Shown here in pieces: positions 45,093 through 54,335 of a DNA stretch of 64,000 nucleotides (positions within the stretch are counted from its first letter, which is position 1; every line of letters starts with the position of its first letter). Below the pieces are notes generated by a model. That model saw nothing but the letters and a program-made list of their open reading frames with translations, was not told the origin of the DNA and searched no databases. The DNA is from CAYNRE01 sp964399535 (GTDB lineage Bacteria > Planctomycetota > Planctomycetia > Pirellulales > CAYNRE01). The stretch spans positions 62,001 to 126,000 of the forward strand of contig CAYNRE010000032.1 in assembly GCA_964399535.1 (NCBI GenBank), in the 5' to 3' direction. The translations under genes and the position numbers were made by a program.

Positions 45093-46559
45093 GTGCGAGT
45101 TGAACAGGCGGTTTTCGGTTCACGGGCCACGAGTCGAGCCTTGGGCTACCAGTTGCTGGCGCGCAGCCCCGGCATTTCGCAGGACGATGCCCGGGCCTTG
45201 GCGACCTGGGGCCCCTCGCACGATGCGCTCGGCGAATCGGCCGACCCGGAAAGCCTGAACTTCTTTCCGCTACCCAGCGGCGGCTATTGCCTGGCCCGCA
45301 CCGACCTGGCCGGGGCCGAGTACAGCGGCCGGGGCGGCGGACAGGTTTACACCCAGATGTTGGTGATCGACCGGGCGGGGTTTGCGCGGTTCGCCTCGAA
45401 CCCTTTGGCACTTTACTCGGCGGCCGTGGCCCAAGGCCTGTTCGAGGTGCGCGACCATTTGCCCGAGCACTTGTCTCCCTTGGAGCTGGTCGGCCGCGCG
45501 ACACCGCTCGACCGCCAGGTGGTTTCCGAGGTGGTCCAGCAACATGGCCTGGCCTGGTTTACCCGGCTGGTCGAAGCGCTGATCGCCAACCAGCCGCTGG
45601 GCATCTTGGGGGTGACGTCGCCACGCGTGGTCCTCAATGCCGTTTTGAACTGCCTTCCGGTGGAGTGCCGCGGCGAGGTGAGTTTCACCACCGCGCTGCG
45701 GTTCTCGCCCCGCCGGCCGTTCCGCGTTACTTTCCTGGCGCCCGACCTGATCGAGGCCCGCCGGCTGAGCCGGGCCTACGACCTGAACCTGCTGCTGGCC
45801 TACGACGAAGGCATGAGCCAGAGCGAGCCGACGCAGGGCTGGGCCGGCCTGTTGGGCCAATTGTTGGCCCAGAACGATTGGGACTTGCTCCGGAAATTCG
45901 TCAGCAACGCCCCCCAGGCTCAGCGGCTCGATTCGCTGAACGATTGGGGCAGCCAGTTGCGCGCCGACCGGCTGCCGGCGGCGGCCGGAGCTGGCCTGGG
46001 CCTCGCGGCTCTGAAGCGCGAATCCAACATCGGGGCCGATTCGCCCCGTGCGGCGCAGGCGCTGTCCGGGAGTCGCCGGGCCGACGCCTCGCATCGCCGC
46101 CGGTCCAGCGACGAAATCGACGAAGAGCGGCTGGCCCAGGCGAGCCGGGTCTTGGCCGAGTTGGCGCGCGATCCGGCCGACATTCTGGGCGCCGAGCATC
46201 CGGACTGCACTGCCCAGCTTGAGCAGCTCGACGATACGGTCTTCGAGGCAATCGCCGGACGGCCGCAGGCGCTGGATCACCTCCGCCAGCTTTGGCCCGA
46301 GGTCTTGGCCCGGCTGGGCGATCGCATGGTCGAAGAATCTCGCTTGCAGTACATCCGCCACGCGCTGACAGTTTGGAAAGGGTGCGTCGACGGAGACGAA
46401 ATCCGCCACACGGCACAGGCGGTGCGGGCCCTGGAAGTTCTCTGCCTGCTGTTCGACGATCACGAGGGCGCTGCCGCCGCGGTGGCCACCGCCGAAGCCC
46501 GGCAGCCGGCCGACTGCCCGCCTCCGGCGGCTCCGAGTTCGGACAACTCGGGCCCGTAG
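45093..46559 (+). CDS. GTPase-associated protein 1 (GAP1)-like protein
   Basis: 488 residues from a GTG at 45093 (MRVEQAVFGS). The opening RVEQAVFGSRATSRALGYQLLARSPGIS and the LPSGGYCLARTDLAGAEYSGRGGGQVYTQMLVI stretch resemble the N-terminal domain of GAP1 proteins, followed by a middle domain (about 120-240, RVVLNAVLNCLPVECRGEVSFTTALRFSPRRPF) and a helical C-terminal part. These always accompany a GTPase such as the one encoded 245 bases upstream. The weak start context leaves upstream TTG 44994 or GTG 45003 possible. Catalytic residues are unknown. The GAP1 assignment comes from memory of the family and needs an HMM check. Confidence 0.7.
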   Translation: MRVEQAVFGSRATSRALGYQLLARSPGISQDDARALATWGPSHDALGESADPESLNFFPLPSGGYCLARTDLAGAEYSGRGGGQVYTQMLVIDRAGFARFASNPLALYSAAVAQGLFEVRDHLPEHLSPLELVGRATPLDRQVVSEVVQQHGLAWFTRLVEALIANQPLGILGVTSPRVVLNAVLNCLPVECRGEVSFTTALRFSPRRPFRVTFLAPDLIEARRLSRAYDLNLLLAYDEGMSQSEPTQGWAGLLGQLLAQNDWDLLRKFVSNAPQAQRLDSLNDWGSQLRADRLPAAAGAGLGLAALKRESNIGADSPRAAQALSGSRRADASHRRRSSDEIDEERLAQASRVLAELARDPADILGAEHPDCTAQLEQLDDTVFEAIAGRPQALDHLRQLWPEVLARLGDRMVEESRLQYIRHALTVWKGCVDGDEIRHTAQAVRALEVLCLLFDDHEGAAAAVATAEARQPADCPPPAAPSSDNSGP

Positions 46560-46609
46560 CCCCCTCCCCGTTACCGGCCGGCCAAGGGCAAGACACGACC
46601 GCGGTCTTT

Positions 46610-47749
46610 TCAAAGCGTCTGGCGAACCTGGGCCAGGAATTCGTCGAACAGATACTGGCTGTCGTGCGGGCCGGCCGAAGCCTCGGGGTGGTATTGCACG
46701 CTGAACGCCATGACCTCGCGGTGGCGGACCCCCTCGATGGTCTGGTCGTTCAGGTTGCGGTGGGTCACTTCCAACGATTTCGGCAACGCCGATTCGTCGA
46801 CCGCGAAGCCGTGGTTCTGCGAAGTGATTTCCACCTGACCGGTCTGGTAATTCATGACGGGCTGGTTGGCCCCCCGGTGCCCAAACTTGAGCTTAAAGGT
46901 TCGGGCACCGCAGGCCAGCGACAGCAATTGATGGCCCAGACAAATCCCGAAAATGGGTTGCCGCCCGAGCAAATCGCGAATGGTGCCAATTGCGTAATCG
47001 AGCGGTTCTGGGTCGCCGGGGCCGTTGGACAGGAAGACCCCGTCGGGCTTGTACGACAGCACTTCGGCGGCGGTGGCGGTTCCAGGAAGCACGGTGACCC
47101 GGCAACCCTGGTCGGCCAGGTGCCGCGCGATGTTCCACTTCATGCCGTAATCCAGGGCGACGACGTGCGGCCGATCGGGCGGCGTCGAAGTCAGCGTTTC
47201 TCCCTCGGCCAGGCGTGCCCAGGGGCTGAGCGGCTCTTCCCAGGTTCGCGGGCCACTGGGAATAACCTCGCGGACCAGGTCGCGACCGACCAGCCCGGGG
47301 CTGCGGCGGGCCTTGTCGATCAGCCGGGCATCGTCCAGATCCAGACTGGAAAGCACCCCGTTCATGGCGCCCCGAATGCGCAGCTTCCGCACCAAGGCCC
47401 GAGTGTCGATTCCCGCCAGGGCGGGGATGCCCGCGTCGGCCAGGTAATGATGCAAGGTACCTTCGGAGCGAAAATTGCTGTCGCGGCGACTCAGGTTCCG
47501 GACGACGAACCCCGCCAGGTGCGGCCGGCCGCTTTCCACGTCTTCGCGATTGACCCCGTAGTTGCCGATCTCGGGGTAGGTCATAGTAACAATTTGTCCG
47601 CGGTAGCTGGGGTCGGTCAGAATTTCCTGGTAGCCGGTCATCGAGGTATTGAAGCAAACTTCGCCTTCAACCTCGGCCAGCGCGCCAAACGCAATTCCGG
47701 TCAGTACGGTGCCATCTTCCAGGGCCAGCTTCGCGGGTGAATCGTGCAT
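46610..47749 (-). CDS. carA: Carbamoyl phosphate synthase small subunit
   Basis: 379 residues. This is the glutaminase subunit that feeds ammonia to CarB for pyrimidine and arginine synthesis. The N-terminal domain has FNTSMTGYQEILTDPSY. The glutaminase domain has FLSNGPGDP and FGICLGHQLLSLA (nucleophile Cys near 262), HRGANQPV, SQNHGFAV and QYHPEA (His/Glu). Full length. carB is not adjacent. It converges with the GAP1-like gene, whose stop is only 50 bases from the carA stop. Confidence 0.96.
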   Translation of the reverse strand: MHDSPAKLALEDGTVLTGIAFGALAEVEGEVCFNTSMTGYQEILTDPSYRGQIVTMTYPEIGNYGVNREDVESGRPHLAGFVVRNLSRRDSNFRSEGTLHHYLADAGIPALAGIDTRALVRKLRIRGAMNGVLSSLDLDDARLIDKARRSPGLVGRDLVREVIPSGPRTWEEPLSPWARLAEGETLTSTPPDRPHVVALDYGMKWNIARHLADQGCRVTVLPGTATAAEVLSYKPDGVFLSNGPGDPEPLDYAIGTIRDLLGRQPIFGICLGHQLLSLACGARTFKLKFGHRGANQPVMNYQTGQVEITSQNHGFAVDESALPKSLEVTHRNLNDQTIEGVRHREVMAFSVQYHPEASAGPHDSQYLFDEFLAQVRQTL

Positions 47750-48174
47750 GAGTGTTGGTCGAGTGCTCGGTGATTGAAGTTTGGTGGCAGTGCGAAATCC
47801 GGCGGCGCGCGTGAGGCAAAAAACCGGAGCGGTTTCGGCTGATTCCCCCTGACGGCTAAAGTCGGCCCGCGGTTGGTCCCGATAGCCTCTTTATATCCGG
47901 CTGTGGGTCTCCGACGCGCGTTCGGCCACCCGCCAGACAGCGATCGGGCAGCCGGCCGCGGGGGTTCTTGTCTCGGCGAGCAAGGACCCTCTTTTTTTGC
48001 GCGCGGTTCGACCCCCAAGGGCGGCCCGGCTGGCGGCCTGATTATAGAAAGCCGCGGCCGGGGCGAGAAGCGACTCGCCTTTGAAGCCCGGGCTCGGCGA
48101 ATCTCCATTTCCCTTCCGAGCAGCGCGTCGGTGGGCCCCGTCTTAGGCCGCAACGACCTCGAGCGACGGGGCGG
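47750..48174. other. Intergenic region between cmk and carA
   Basis: 425 bases between two leftward genes. It holds a minus-strand TATAAA (47890-47895) as a candidate -10 of carA and a plus-strand intrinsic terminator-like hairpin (47962-47998), listed separately. No gene was called. Confidence 0.45.
47962..47998 (+). terminator. Orphan plus-strand intrinsic terminator
   Basis: The stem gggttcttg (47962-47970) pairs with caaggaccc (47981-47989), with one G-U, and the loop contains a further CTC/GAG pairing. The T-rich tract tctttttttg starts at 47990. It faces rightwards, but no plus-strand gene lies before it for 1.4 kb, so it has no obvious client. Confidence 0.65.
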
Positions 48175-48828
48175 CTAGCCGTTCGTTCGCTGGCGAACCA
48201 AATTCTCGATGCGCTCGACCACCTCGGCCGGTTCCAGACCATCGGTCACGATTTCGACGGCGTCGGCGGCGGGGCGCAAGGGGCCCACGCTGCGGCTGGC
48301 GTCGCGGTCGTCGCGCAGCCGCTGCTGCTCGAAGACTTCGTCGTACGTGGCTGGCTCTCCCCGGCCGATGAGCTCGGCCAGCCGCCGACGGGCCCGCTCG
48401 GCGGGGCTGGCGGTCAGAAAGACCTTCACCTCGGCGTCGGGAAAGACAACCGTACCCTGGTCGCGGCCTTCGGTAACCACGTCGTCATGCCCCGCTGCCC
48501 GGCGCTGCAGCTCGACCAGGTGGCGCCGTACGCCGGCGTTGTTGGCCGCCCAGTGAGTCAGAGCGGTTACCGCTTGAGTGCGAATTTCCCGCGAAACCTC
48601 TTGGCCGTCGAGCAGCACCCGCGTGCCGTCGAGGGTAATTTCCAGCGAGCGGGCCAACTGGGCAATGGCCGCCTCGTCGTGGCCCTCGAGGCCCTGGCGA
48701 AGCGCCGCCAGGGCCACGGCTCGGTACATGGCGCCGGTATCCAGGAAGCGGAAGCCGAGCCGCTCGGCGAGCTGCCTGGCCACGCTCGATTTGCCCGCCC
48801 CGGCGGGGCCGTCGATCGTTACGATCAT
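48175..48828 (-). CDS. cmk: Cytidylate kinase
   Basis: 217 residues. It phosphorylates CMP and dCMP. The P-loop is IDGPAGAGKSSVARQLA (4-20), followed by FRFLDTGAMYRAVAL (the CMP-binding TGAMYRA), TEGRDQGTVVFPDA (the usual GRD-x-G-T-V-V-F-P) and the RDDRDASR-S-V block. The ATG at 48828 begins the fold; a much longer upstream open frame is non-coding. With pyrG and carA it is one of three pyrimidine genes in the window, though they are not in one operon. Confidence 0.95.
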   Translation of the reverse strand: MIVTIDGPAGAGKSSVARQLAERLGFRFLDTGAMYRAVALAALRQGLEGHDEAAIAQLARSLEITLDGTRVLLDGQEVSREIRTQAVTALTHWAANNAGVRRHLVELQRRAAGHDDVVTEGRDQGTVVFPDAEVKVFLTASPAERARRRLAELIGRGEPATYDEVFEQQRLRDDRDASRSVGPLRPAADAVEIVTDGLEPAEVVERIENLVRQRTNG

Positions 48829-49031
48829 GGTTGCGGTGTGTTTCGCTCGTCGCGGGGCTGCCTGGTTTCGGCCGGTACGGAACGGCTCACGCCCTGCCCA
48901 ATCTAGGTCCAGACCCACCGCGGGAAAAGCCGTAATCGGTATGCGGCAGCTCGACAACCGGGGGGTCGATGCGCCGGGGGACAGAACCGGCATGGATGCG
49001 TCCCCCAACGGGACTGCCCGCCCGAGGACGA

Positions 49032-51767
49032 TCAGGCCCAGCGGCATTCCACCGACAGCCATTCGTAACGCCCCAGGTGAACGACCACGCCGCCCTCTTC
49101 GAGCAATAGTTCGGCCAAGGTATTGCCCTCGGCGTCGATGCTTCGCGCTTCGCCGATCGGTCGAAATGCCTGAAGCCTGGTACGACAGGCCCGCCCCAGG
49201 CTCTCCAACAGCCGAATCCGCAACCCAACCGGCCGCCCGCTTTCCCAGACCGTTTGCCAAGAGGTGATTTGCAGGCCAGGGCGGTCCAGGTGAAAGAGCC
49301 AGCCCGAGGGCGTGGCGGGCGGCTCGGCCAACTCGGCGGCCAGCAGCGAAAGGGCCAGCTCCGAGGCGTCGGGGGTTTGCTCGGCCGTTGCTCCGACGGC
49401 CAGGGCAAGGCGGAAGCGGCGCTGCGTTTCGCCTCGCACCACGAGCAAGGTATCGAGCATCCGCTCGCCGGAGCGCTGATGGTAGGGCAGCCCCCGGGTG
49501 AAAAGCCCGACCCGGGCCTTGGCGAGTTGGACGGCAATTCCCTCGGGCGATTCCGGCCGCCGAACGCGCGTCGGCACCCAGCAGCCGCCGAGCGAGCGGC
49601 TCAACTCGGCCTCGTCCTGCGACCAGGCCCAGCGGCAAGCCAGATAGCTGCTCCAGGGGTCGGATCGCAGCTCGGTGAGCAGTTCGAGCTGCACCTCGAT
49701 CTCGGCCACACGGCTATCCGTGGCAAGCGAGACGGTTTGCTCGAAGCGGGCCAAGACTTCGTCGTTGTCGGCAAGCAGTCGCCCGCGGCTGATCAACCGA
49801 CCGACCCCGGGGGGATCGGTTCGGGCCTGCACCGCGTCGGCGACCATGCGGGAATACTCCGCTGGGGGCGTGGCCGATGCGCCCTGCATGGTCCCGCGCG
49901 CCGGGAGCCGAAGGGCCAATTGCTGCGAGCAAAGGTTGCCCCGCACCGATCGCACGTGCAGCGATTGAATCCCCCCCGACTGCTCGCTGACGACGAGCTC
50001 CAGGAAACGATTGGAAAGGCGCCGCTCGTCGGCTCGCACCGTCACGCCGGCGTCGCCCTGGCCAGCCAATGGCTTCCAAGCGAATCCGAATCCGGGGACC
50101 GAACCGGGGCGCGGCTGCGCGGTGGGGTTCACCAGCAGCACTCCGGCCGCCGTCGCGCCGGCCTCGGCCGGCCGGCACCCCAGGGCTGTGGCCAACCGTC
50201 GAACGGCCGATCGCCGGGTTCCCTCCGGGTCGGCTCCGGCTTCGCTTGCCAAGCTGGCATCTGGTTCGCGGCGGCCGGTCAGCAGCTCGCTCCAAACCCG
50301 GCAGGCTTCCGCGCTCCGCCGGAGCGATTCGTCTTGGTAGCTAAGGGCCCAGCGACTAATCGGCCCTGGTTGGCCCGCGGCCACGTCTTGGACCAGGTAG
50401 GGCAGACGGTACTGGTCCGCCGAGAATTGAGAAAGCCGGCCGGGCGAGGTGGTGTGGTCGAAGAATTCATCGGCCGTAATGAATTGACCGAGCACCGGGG
50501 CGTAGCGGGCCGTGCGGCGCAGGGCGTCGTACCAGATCGAGCTCCGCGACGGCCAGTGGGCCAGCACCACGACGGCCACGTGATCCATGTCCATCGATTC
50601 CGACATTTTCAGCGGAAAACTCAGGAAACTGCTGGCTGCCCGGGCATCGAGCGGCAATCGGGCCAACACCTCGAGCGAGCTACCATCGAGCCCTTCCCAG
50701 CGCGACTTGCTTTGATCGCCCCGGGGGAATTGCCCGTCGTCGAGCGTAAAGTGTAGCGCTCCGTGGTAATGAAACTTGTACAAAAGCTGCGGCAGCAGCG
50801 GGCACAGGCCGAAACGCCGTCGACCGTAAACTCGGGGCCGCCTCCCCAGCAGCGTTTGAAACGTGTCGTGGCCGGTCGCAAGGTCGCTTTGAATCGCTTC
50901 GAGCGACTCCAACGGCAGTTCCGTTTCGCGCTGGTGCCCTCCGACCAGGCTAACCTCGGAAGCTTCCAGTTTTTTCCGCAGCGCGGCCAGGTTGACCGGC
51001 TGGGTCGAGGCGAGCCGCGAGAGCACCTCGCCGGTGAGCAACAGGTTCTTGCGTCCCGGCTGTTCGAGTTCGGCCGCCAGGTCTGGTCCCAGCGTGGTCT
51101 CGGCCAGCAGCGTCAGGTCGAACAGGTAGGCTTCGGCCGGATAAAACCGCTCGCGGCTGGCCAGCAAGGTCTCGAAACAGTCGGTCAGGCACTGCCGGGC
51201 TTGTTCGCTCTGGCCAGCCAATACCGCCCGGGCACCCTCGACTGCCTTGCGCTCGAGGTGAATTTCGTCGACGCCCGACAGATAGCGCATTTGTCGGGTA
51301 AGGAGCTCCAGTTGCAGGTAGGCGAACCCCAGGGCGTGGAAGTCGGCAACCAGGTCGGGGTCGACGGGGCTGGGGGGCCCGTCCGACGGGGCCGCCCCGG
51401 GGTCACTCGGCGGGTCGGTCGCCAAGGGCGACAGTTGGGCCAGGGCCAGGGCCGCCGCGGCGATTTCACCCTGACCTGCGATACGCCGCACGACATGCCC
51501 CCCTTCGTGCTGGGTGCGCATCGCCCAGCCGGCGGGCAGCATCGACTCGCTGGCCGAGGGAACCACGAAGAGCTGGCCGGCGACCTGGTCGACCGGCGAA
51601 TCGGCTCGGCACCAGGTGGGTAGCCGGCCCGTGGCCGCCAGCAGGCCCGGGTGCCAGAGCGAGGTCCAGGCTGCCAGCAGGCCGTCGGCGGCCTCCCCCT
51701 CCAAATGGAGTGGGAAGTCTTCCAGGCTATGACAGGGAATGGTCACGTAACAGCGGGCAATTGGCAT
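49032..51767 (-). CDS. Large GH38-like alpha-mannosidase-fold protein
   Basis: 911 residues with no clear signal peptide. The middle part (about 250-460) resembles a GH38/GH57-type (beta/alpha)7 domain: SLVGGHQRETELPLESL, FQTLLGRRPRVYGRRRFG, LPQLLYKFHYHGALHFTLDDGQFP, VVVLAHWPSR and then an Asp-rich helix. The C-terminal part (about 620-900) has the beta-sandwich pattern of GH38 C-domains (NRFLELVVSEQSGGIQSLHV). The catalytic Asp and zinc His/Asp of true GH38 enzymes could not be placed with certainty, so enzyme activity is open. The ATG at 51767 (MPIARCYVTIPCHSLEDFP) starts the conserved region; the longer frame is rejected. Confidence 0.5.
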   Translation of the reverse strand: MPIARCYVTIPCHSLEDFPLHLEGEAADGLLAAWTSLWHPGLLAATGRLPTWCRADSPVDQVAGQLFVVPSASESMLPAGWAMRTQHEGGHVVRRIAGQGEIAAAALALAQLSPLATDPPSDPGAAPSDGPPSPVDPDLVADFHALGFAYLQLELLTRQMRYLSGVDEIHLERKAVEGARAVLAGQSEQARQCLTDCFETLLASRERFYPAEAYLFDLTLLAETTLGPDLAAELEQPGRKNLLLTGEVLSRLASTQPVNLAALRKKLEASEVSLVGGHQRETELPLESLEAIQSDLATGHDTFQTLLGRRPRVYGRRRFGLCPLLPQLLYKFHYHGALHFTLDDGQFPRGDQSKSRWEGLDGSSLEVLARLPLDARAASSFLSFPLKMSESMDMDHVAVVVLAHWPSRSSIWYDALRRTARYAPVLGQFITADEFFDHTTSPGRLSQFSADQYRLPYLVQDVAAGQPGPISRWALSYQDESLRRSAEACRVWSELLTGRREPDASLASEAGADPEGTRRSAVRRLATALGCRPAEAGATAAGVLLVNPTAQPRPGSVPGFGFAWKPLAGQGDAGVTVRADERRLSNRFLELVVSEQSGGIQSLHVRSVRGNLCSQQLALRLPARGTMQGASATPPAEYSRMVADAVQARTDPPGVGRLISRGRLLADNDEVLARFEQTVSLATDSRVAEIEVQLELLTELRSDPWSSYLACRWAWSQDEAELSRSLGGCWVPTRVRRPESPEGIAVQLAKARVGLFTRGLPYHQRSGERMLDTLLVVRGETQRRFRLALAVGATAEQTPDASELALSLLAAELAEPPATPSGWLFHLDRPGLQITSWQTVWESGRPVGLRIRLLESLGRACRTRLQAFRPIGEARSIDAEGNTLAELLLEEGGVVVHLGRYEWLSVECRWA

Positions 51768-52217
51768 GGGGGGCCCAAGGGTTCGGCTTATGGGGGGGCA
51801 ACCAACGCGGGTCGTTCCGACCGCCGGGCCTGGCGTGGCGACCCCCGGCCACGGCTTCTGCGTACCATAATGGTGGGGCAACTCATTCGCCAGCAAACGA
51901 ACGCAAACTGGTCGGCCATAACGATTTGGTTGACAATCGGGAGGAGCGCCGAATAGAGTTGAATTTGGCGAAGAAGCGATCCGACGGAGTGCAGTCTCAT
52001 CGATGACGGTTCTCGTCGCCCGCGCCGAATCGGATTCATGCTTCGCCAGCCAGCGAGGTCACTTGCTTGATGCGCCGCTTCGGGGGCCAGGCTGCCTGAC
52101 GCGCATCGGGAACGGCGGTCGCAGGGGGGGTTCGCTGGTGGTGGGTGCGAGCGCGGTGGTATAGGCAGCGGGAACCGGGTTCGACCGGCAGGTCCGTTTA
52201 GCGATTCCGAGTAAAGC
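51768..52217. other. Divergent intergenic region before the PilM gene
   Basis: 450 bases between the leftward GH38-like gene and the rightward pilM-like gene. It holds the TTGACA promoter candidate listed separately. Otherwise no gene or RNA was seen. Confidence 0.5.
51930..51959 (+). promoter_or_regulatory. Putative sigma70-type promoter of the pilM cluster
   Basis: Consensus TTGACA (51930-51935), an 18-base spacer and TAGAGT (51954-51959, four of six). It would give a leader of about 250 bases before the pilM ATG. Confidence 0.45.
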
Positions 52218-54332
52218 ATGGCCAGCAGCAAGGCAGTCTGGGGCATCGATCTGGGTCAGTGCGGCCTGAAGGCCTTGCGCTGTCGCTTGGGCGACGAGCC
52301 GGGCCAGGTCGTGGCCGAGGCCTTCGACTATATCGAATACCCCAAGATTCTCAGCCAACCCGAGGCCAACCCCTCCGAGTTGATCGCCGCGGCGCTCGGC
52401 GAGTTCCTTTCGCGTAATTCGCTGCGCGGAGACCGGGTGGCGATTTCGGTGCCCGGCCAAAACGGCCTGGCGCGGTTCATTAAGCTTCCCCCCGTGGAAT
52501 CGAAGAAGATTCCCGACATCGTCAAATACGAAGCCCGTCAGCAAATTCCCTTCGCGCTGGAAGACGTGATCTGGGATTACCAGCAGATGGCCGGGGGGAG
52601 CGAGGAAGACGGTTTCGCGCTCGAGACCGAAGTGGGCCTGTTCGCCATGAAGCGCGAGCAGGTCTTCCGCTCGCTCGAGCCGTTTACGGCGGCTGGCATC
52701 GAAGTGGACTATGTCCAGCTCACGCCGCTGGCACTGTACAACTTTGTCGGTTTCGACCAGTTGCGCGACCTGCCGCCGCCCGACCAGTACGACCCGGAAA
52801 GCCCGCCCGAATCGCTGGTGGTGCTCTCGCTGGGCACGGAAACCACGGACCTGGTCGTTACCAACGGTTACCGAGTCTGGCAGCGCAGCATTCCCCTGGG
52901 GGGAAGCCATTTCACCAAAGCGCTGACCAAGGAACTGAAGCTCACCTTTGCCCAGGCCGAGCGCCAGAAGCGGAACGTCGACCAGGCGGCCGAGCGCAAG
53001 CAGATTTTCCAGGCGATGCGGCCGGTGTTCAACGACCTGATCACCGAGGTACAGCGCTCGATCAACCATTTCCGCAATCTGGACCGCAGCGCCAAGATCG
53101 GTCGGATTATCGCCCTGGGCAACGCCATGAAGCTCACGGGCTTGCAGCGCTACATGCAGCAGCAGCTCGAGTTGCCGGTAAGCCTGCTCGATGGTTTTAG
53201 CACGCTCAGCGGGCCGGCCGTGGTGGAAGCCCCGGTCTTCCGCGAAAACGTCTTGTCGTTCGCCACTTGCTACGGGCTGGCGCTGCAAGGGCTGGGCGAT
53301 ACCAAGATTCATACCAACCTGGTGCCGCGCGAGTTGGTGCGCGAGCGGCTGATTCGGGCCAAGAAGCCCTGGGCCGTGGGGGCCGCCGCGGGCCTGCTCC
53401 TGGCGATGACGATCGGAGCCCTGGGCGAGTGGCGGGCCTGGCGCACCGTGAACGGGGGCCAGTTCGACAGCGCCGAGCAAGCCGCCCGCGCGGCGGCCAA
53501 CGCCGCGCAGCAGAACGAAACCCAATACAACAACGCCAAGGGGGCCTTCACCCAGGTCAGCGGCCAGGCTCAGAAACTCATTCCGAACTTGGAAGGGCGG
53601 CTGCTCTGGCCGGAAATGCTCACGGCGGTGCGTTTCTGTCTGCCCAGCGATCCGGCCGACTGGGAAGAGCCGAAGGACCTTAAGCAGCGAATCGTGTCGC
53701 GCAACCGGCTTTACATTCGCACGGTCGAAAGCCAGTGGTTCGACAACTTGCAGCCCTGGGTAACCGCCGTGCGGCCGTTTCTCCCGGCGACGCCGGCCGC
53801 CGTGCCGGGCGCTCCCCCGGTTCCAGGAGCGCCGCCGGTGCCGGGAGCCCCGCCCGGAGCCCCGCCCGGCCAGTTTCCCGGGGCCCCCAATCCGGCGCTG
53901 GCCGCGGCCAATGCCCCGCCGAGCGGTCCCGGCTGGGTGATCGAGCTACGGGGGTTCCACTACCACAACGAGGATCCGTCGAACGAGCGGGCGGAGTTCG
54001 TTCGCAACACGTTGCTCAAGAATCTGTCGGAAATGGACATCCAGATTCCGGGCCAGGCAGAGCCGTTTCCGGTGGGGCGGCTCGGAATCAAGATGCCGGT
54101 GCTGGTGCAGTACTCCGAATCGACGGAAAAATTCCAAGACCCCGAGGCCGCCACCCGAATGACCCAGCCGGGCCAGCCGAACGAGCCCCCGTCGGTGGAT
54201 GTCATCCGGTTCGATTTCACGGTGAATTTTGCCTGGATCGAGACCCCGGCCAGCCAGCGATTGCCGATTCAGACACCCGGGACCGGGGCCGTGGCGGGGA
54301 CGACCGGAGCGGGCGCGGAGGCGAGCGAGTAG
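52218..54332 (+). CDS. pilM: PilM-type actin-like pilus assembly protein with membrane and periplasmic extension
   Basis: 704 residues. About 1-375 are a PilM fold (actin/FtsA-like ATPase): GIDLGQCGLKALRCR, YPKILSQPEANPSE, VAISVPGQNGLARFIKLPPVE, KIPDIVKYEARQQIPF and LGTETTDLVVTNGYRVWQRSIPLGG. A helix follows at about 385-408 (WAVGAAAGLLLAMTIGALGEW), then an Ala/Gln-rich linker, a Pro/Gly-rich repeat tract (PGAPPVPGAPP at about 530-560) and a C-terminal beta-rich domain. Normal PilM is cytoplasmic and ends near residue 350, so this looks like a PilM-PilN fusion. It heads a run of three large genes; the next starts 3 bases later. Confidence 0.8.
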   Translation: MASSKAVWGIDLGQCGLKALRCRLGDEPGQVVAEAFDYIEYPKILSQPEANPSELIAAALGEFLSRNSLRGDRVAISVPGQNGLARFIKLPPVESKKIPDIVKYEARQQIPFALEDVIWDYQQMAGGSEEDGFALETEVGLFAMKREQVFRSLEPFTAAGIEVDYVQLTPLALYNFVGFDQLRDLPPPDQYDPESPPESLVVLSLGTETTDLVVTNGYRVWQRSIPLGGSHFTKALTKELKLTFAQAERQKRNVDQAAERKQIFQAMRPVFNDLITEVQRSINHFRNLDRSAKIGRIIALGNAMKLTGLQRYMQQQLELPVSLLDGFSTLSGPAVVEAPVFRENVLSFATCYGLALQGLGDTKIHTNLVPRELVRERLIRAKKPWAVGAAAGLLLAMTIGALGEWRAWRTVNGGQFDSAEQAARAAANAAQQNETQYNNAKGAFTQVSGQAQKLIPNLEGRLLWPEMLTAVRFCLPSDPADWEEPKDLKQRIVSRNRLYIRTVESQWFDNLQPWVTAVRPFLPATPAAVPGAPPVPGAPPVPGAPPGAPPGQFPGAPNPALAAANAPPSGPGWVIELRGFHYHNEDPSNERAEFVRNTLLKNLSEMDIQIPGQAEPFPVGRLGIKMPVLVQYSESTEKFQDPEAATRMTQPGQPNEPPSVDVIRFDFTVNFAWIETPASQRLPIQTPGTGAVAGTTGAGAEASE

Positions 54333-54335
54333 GCC

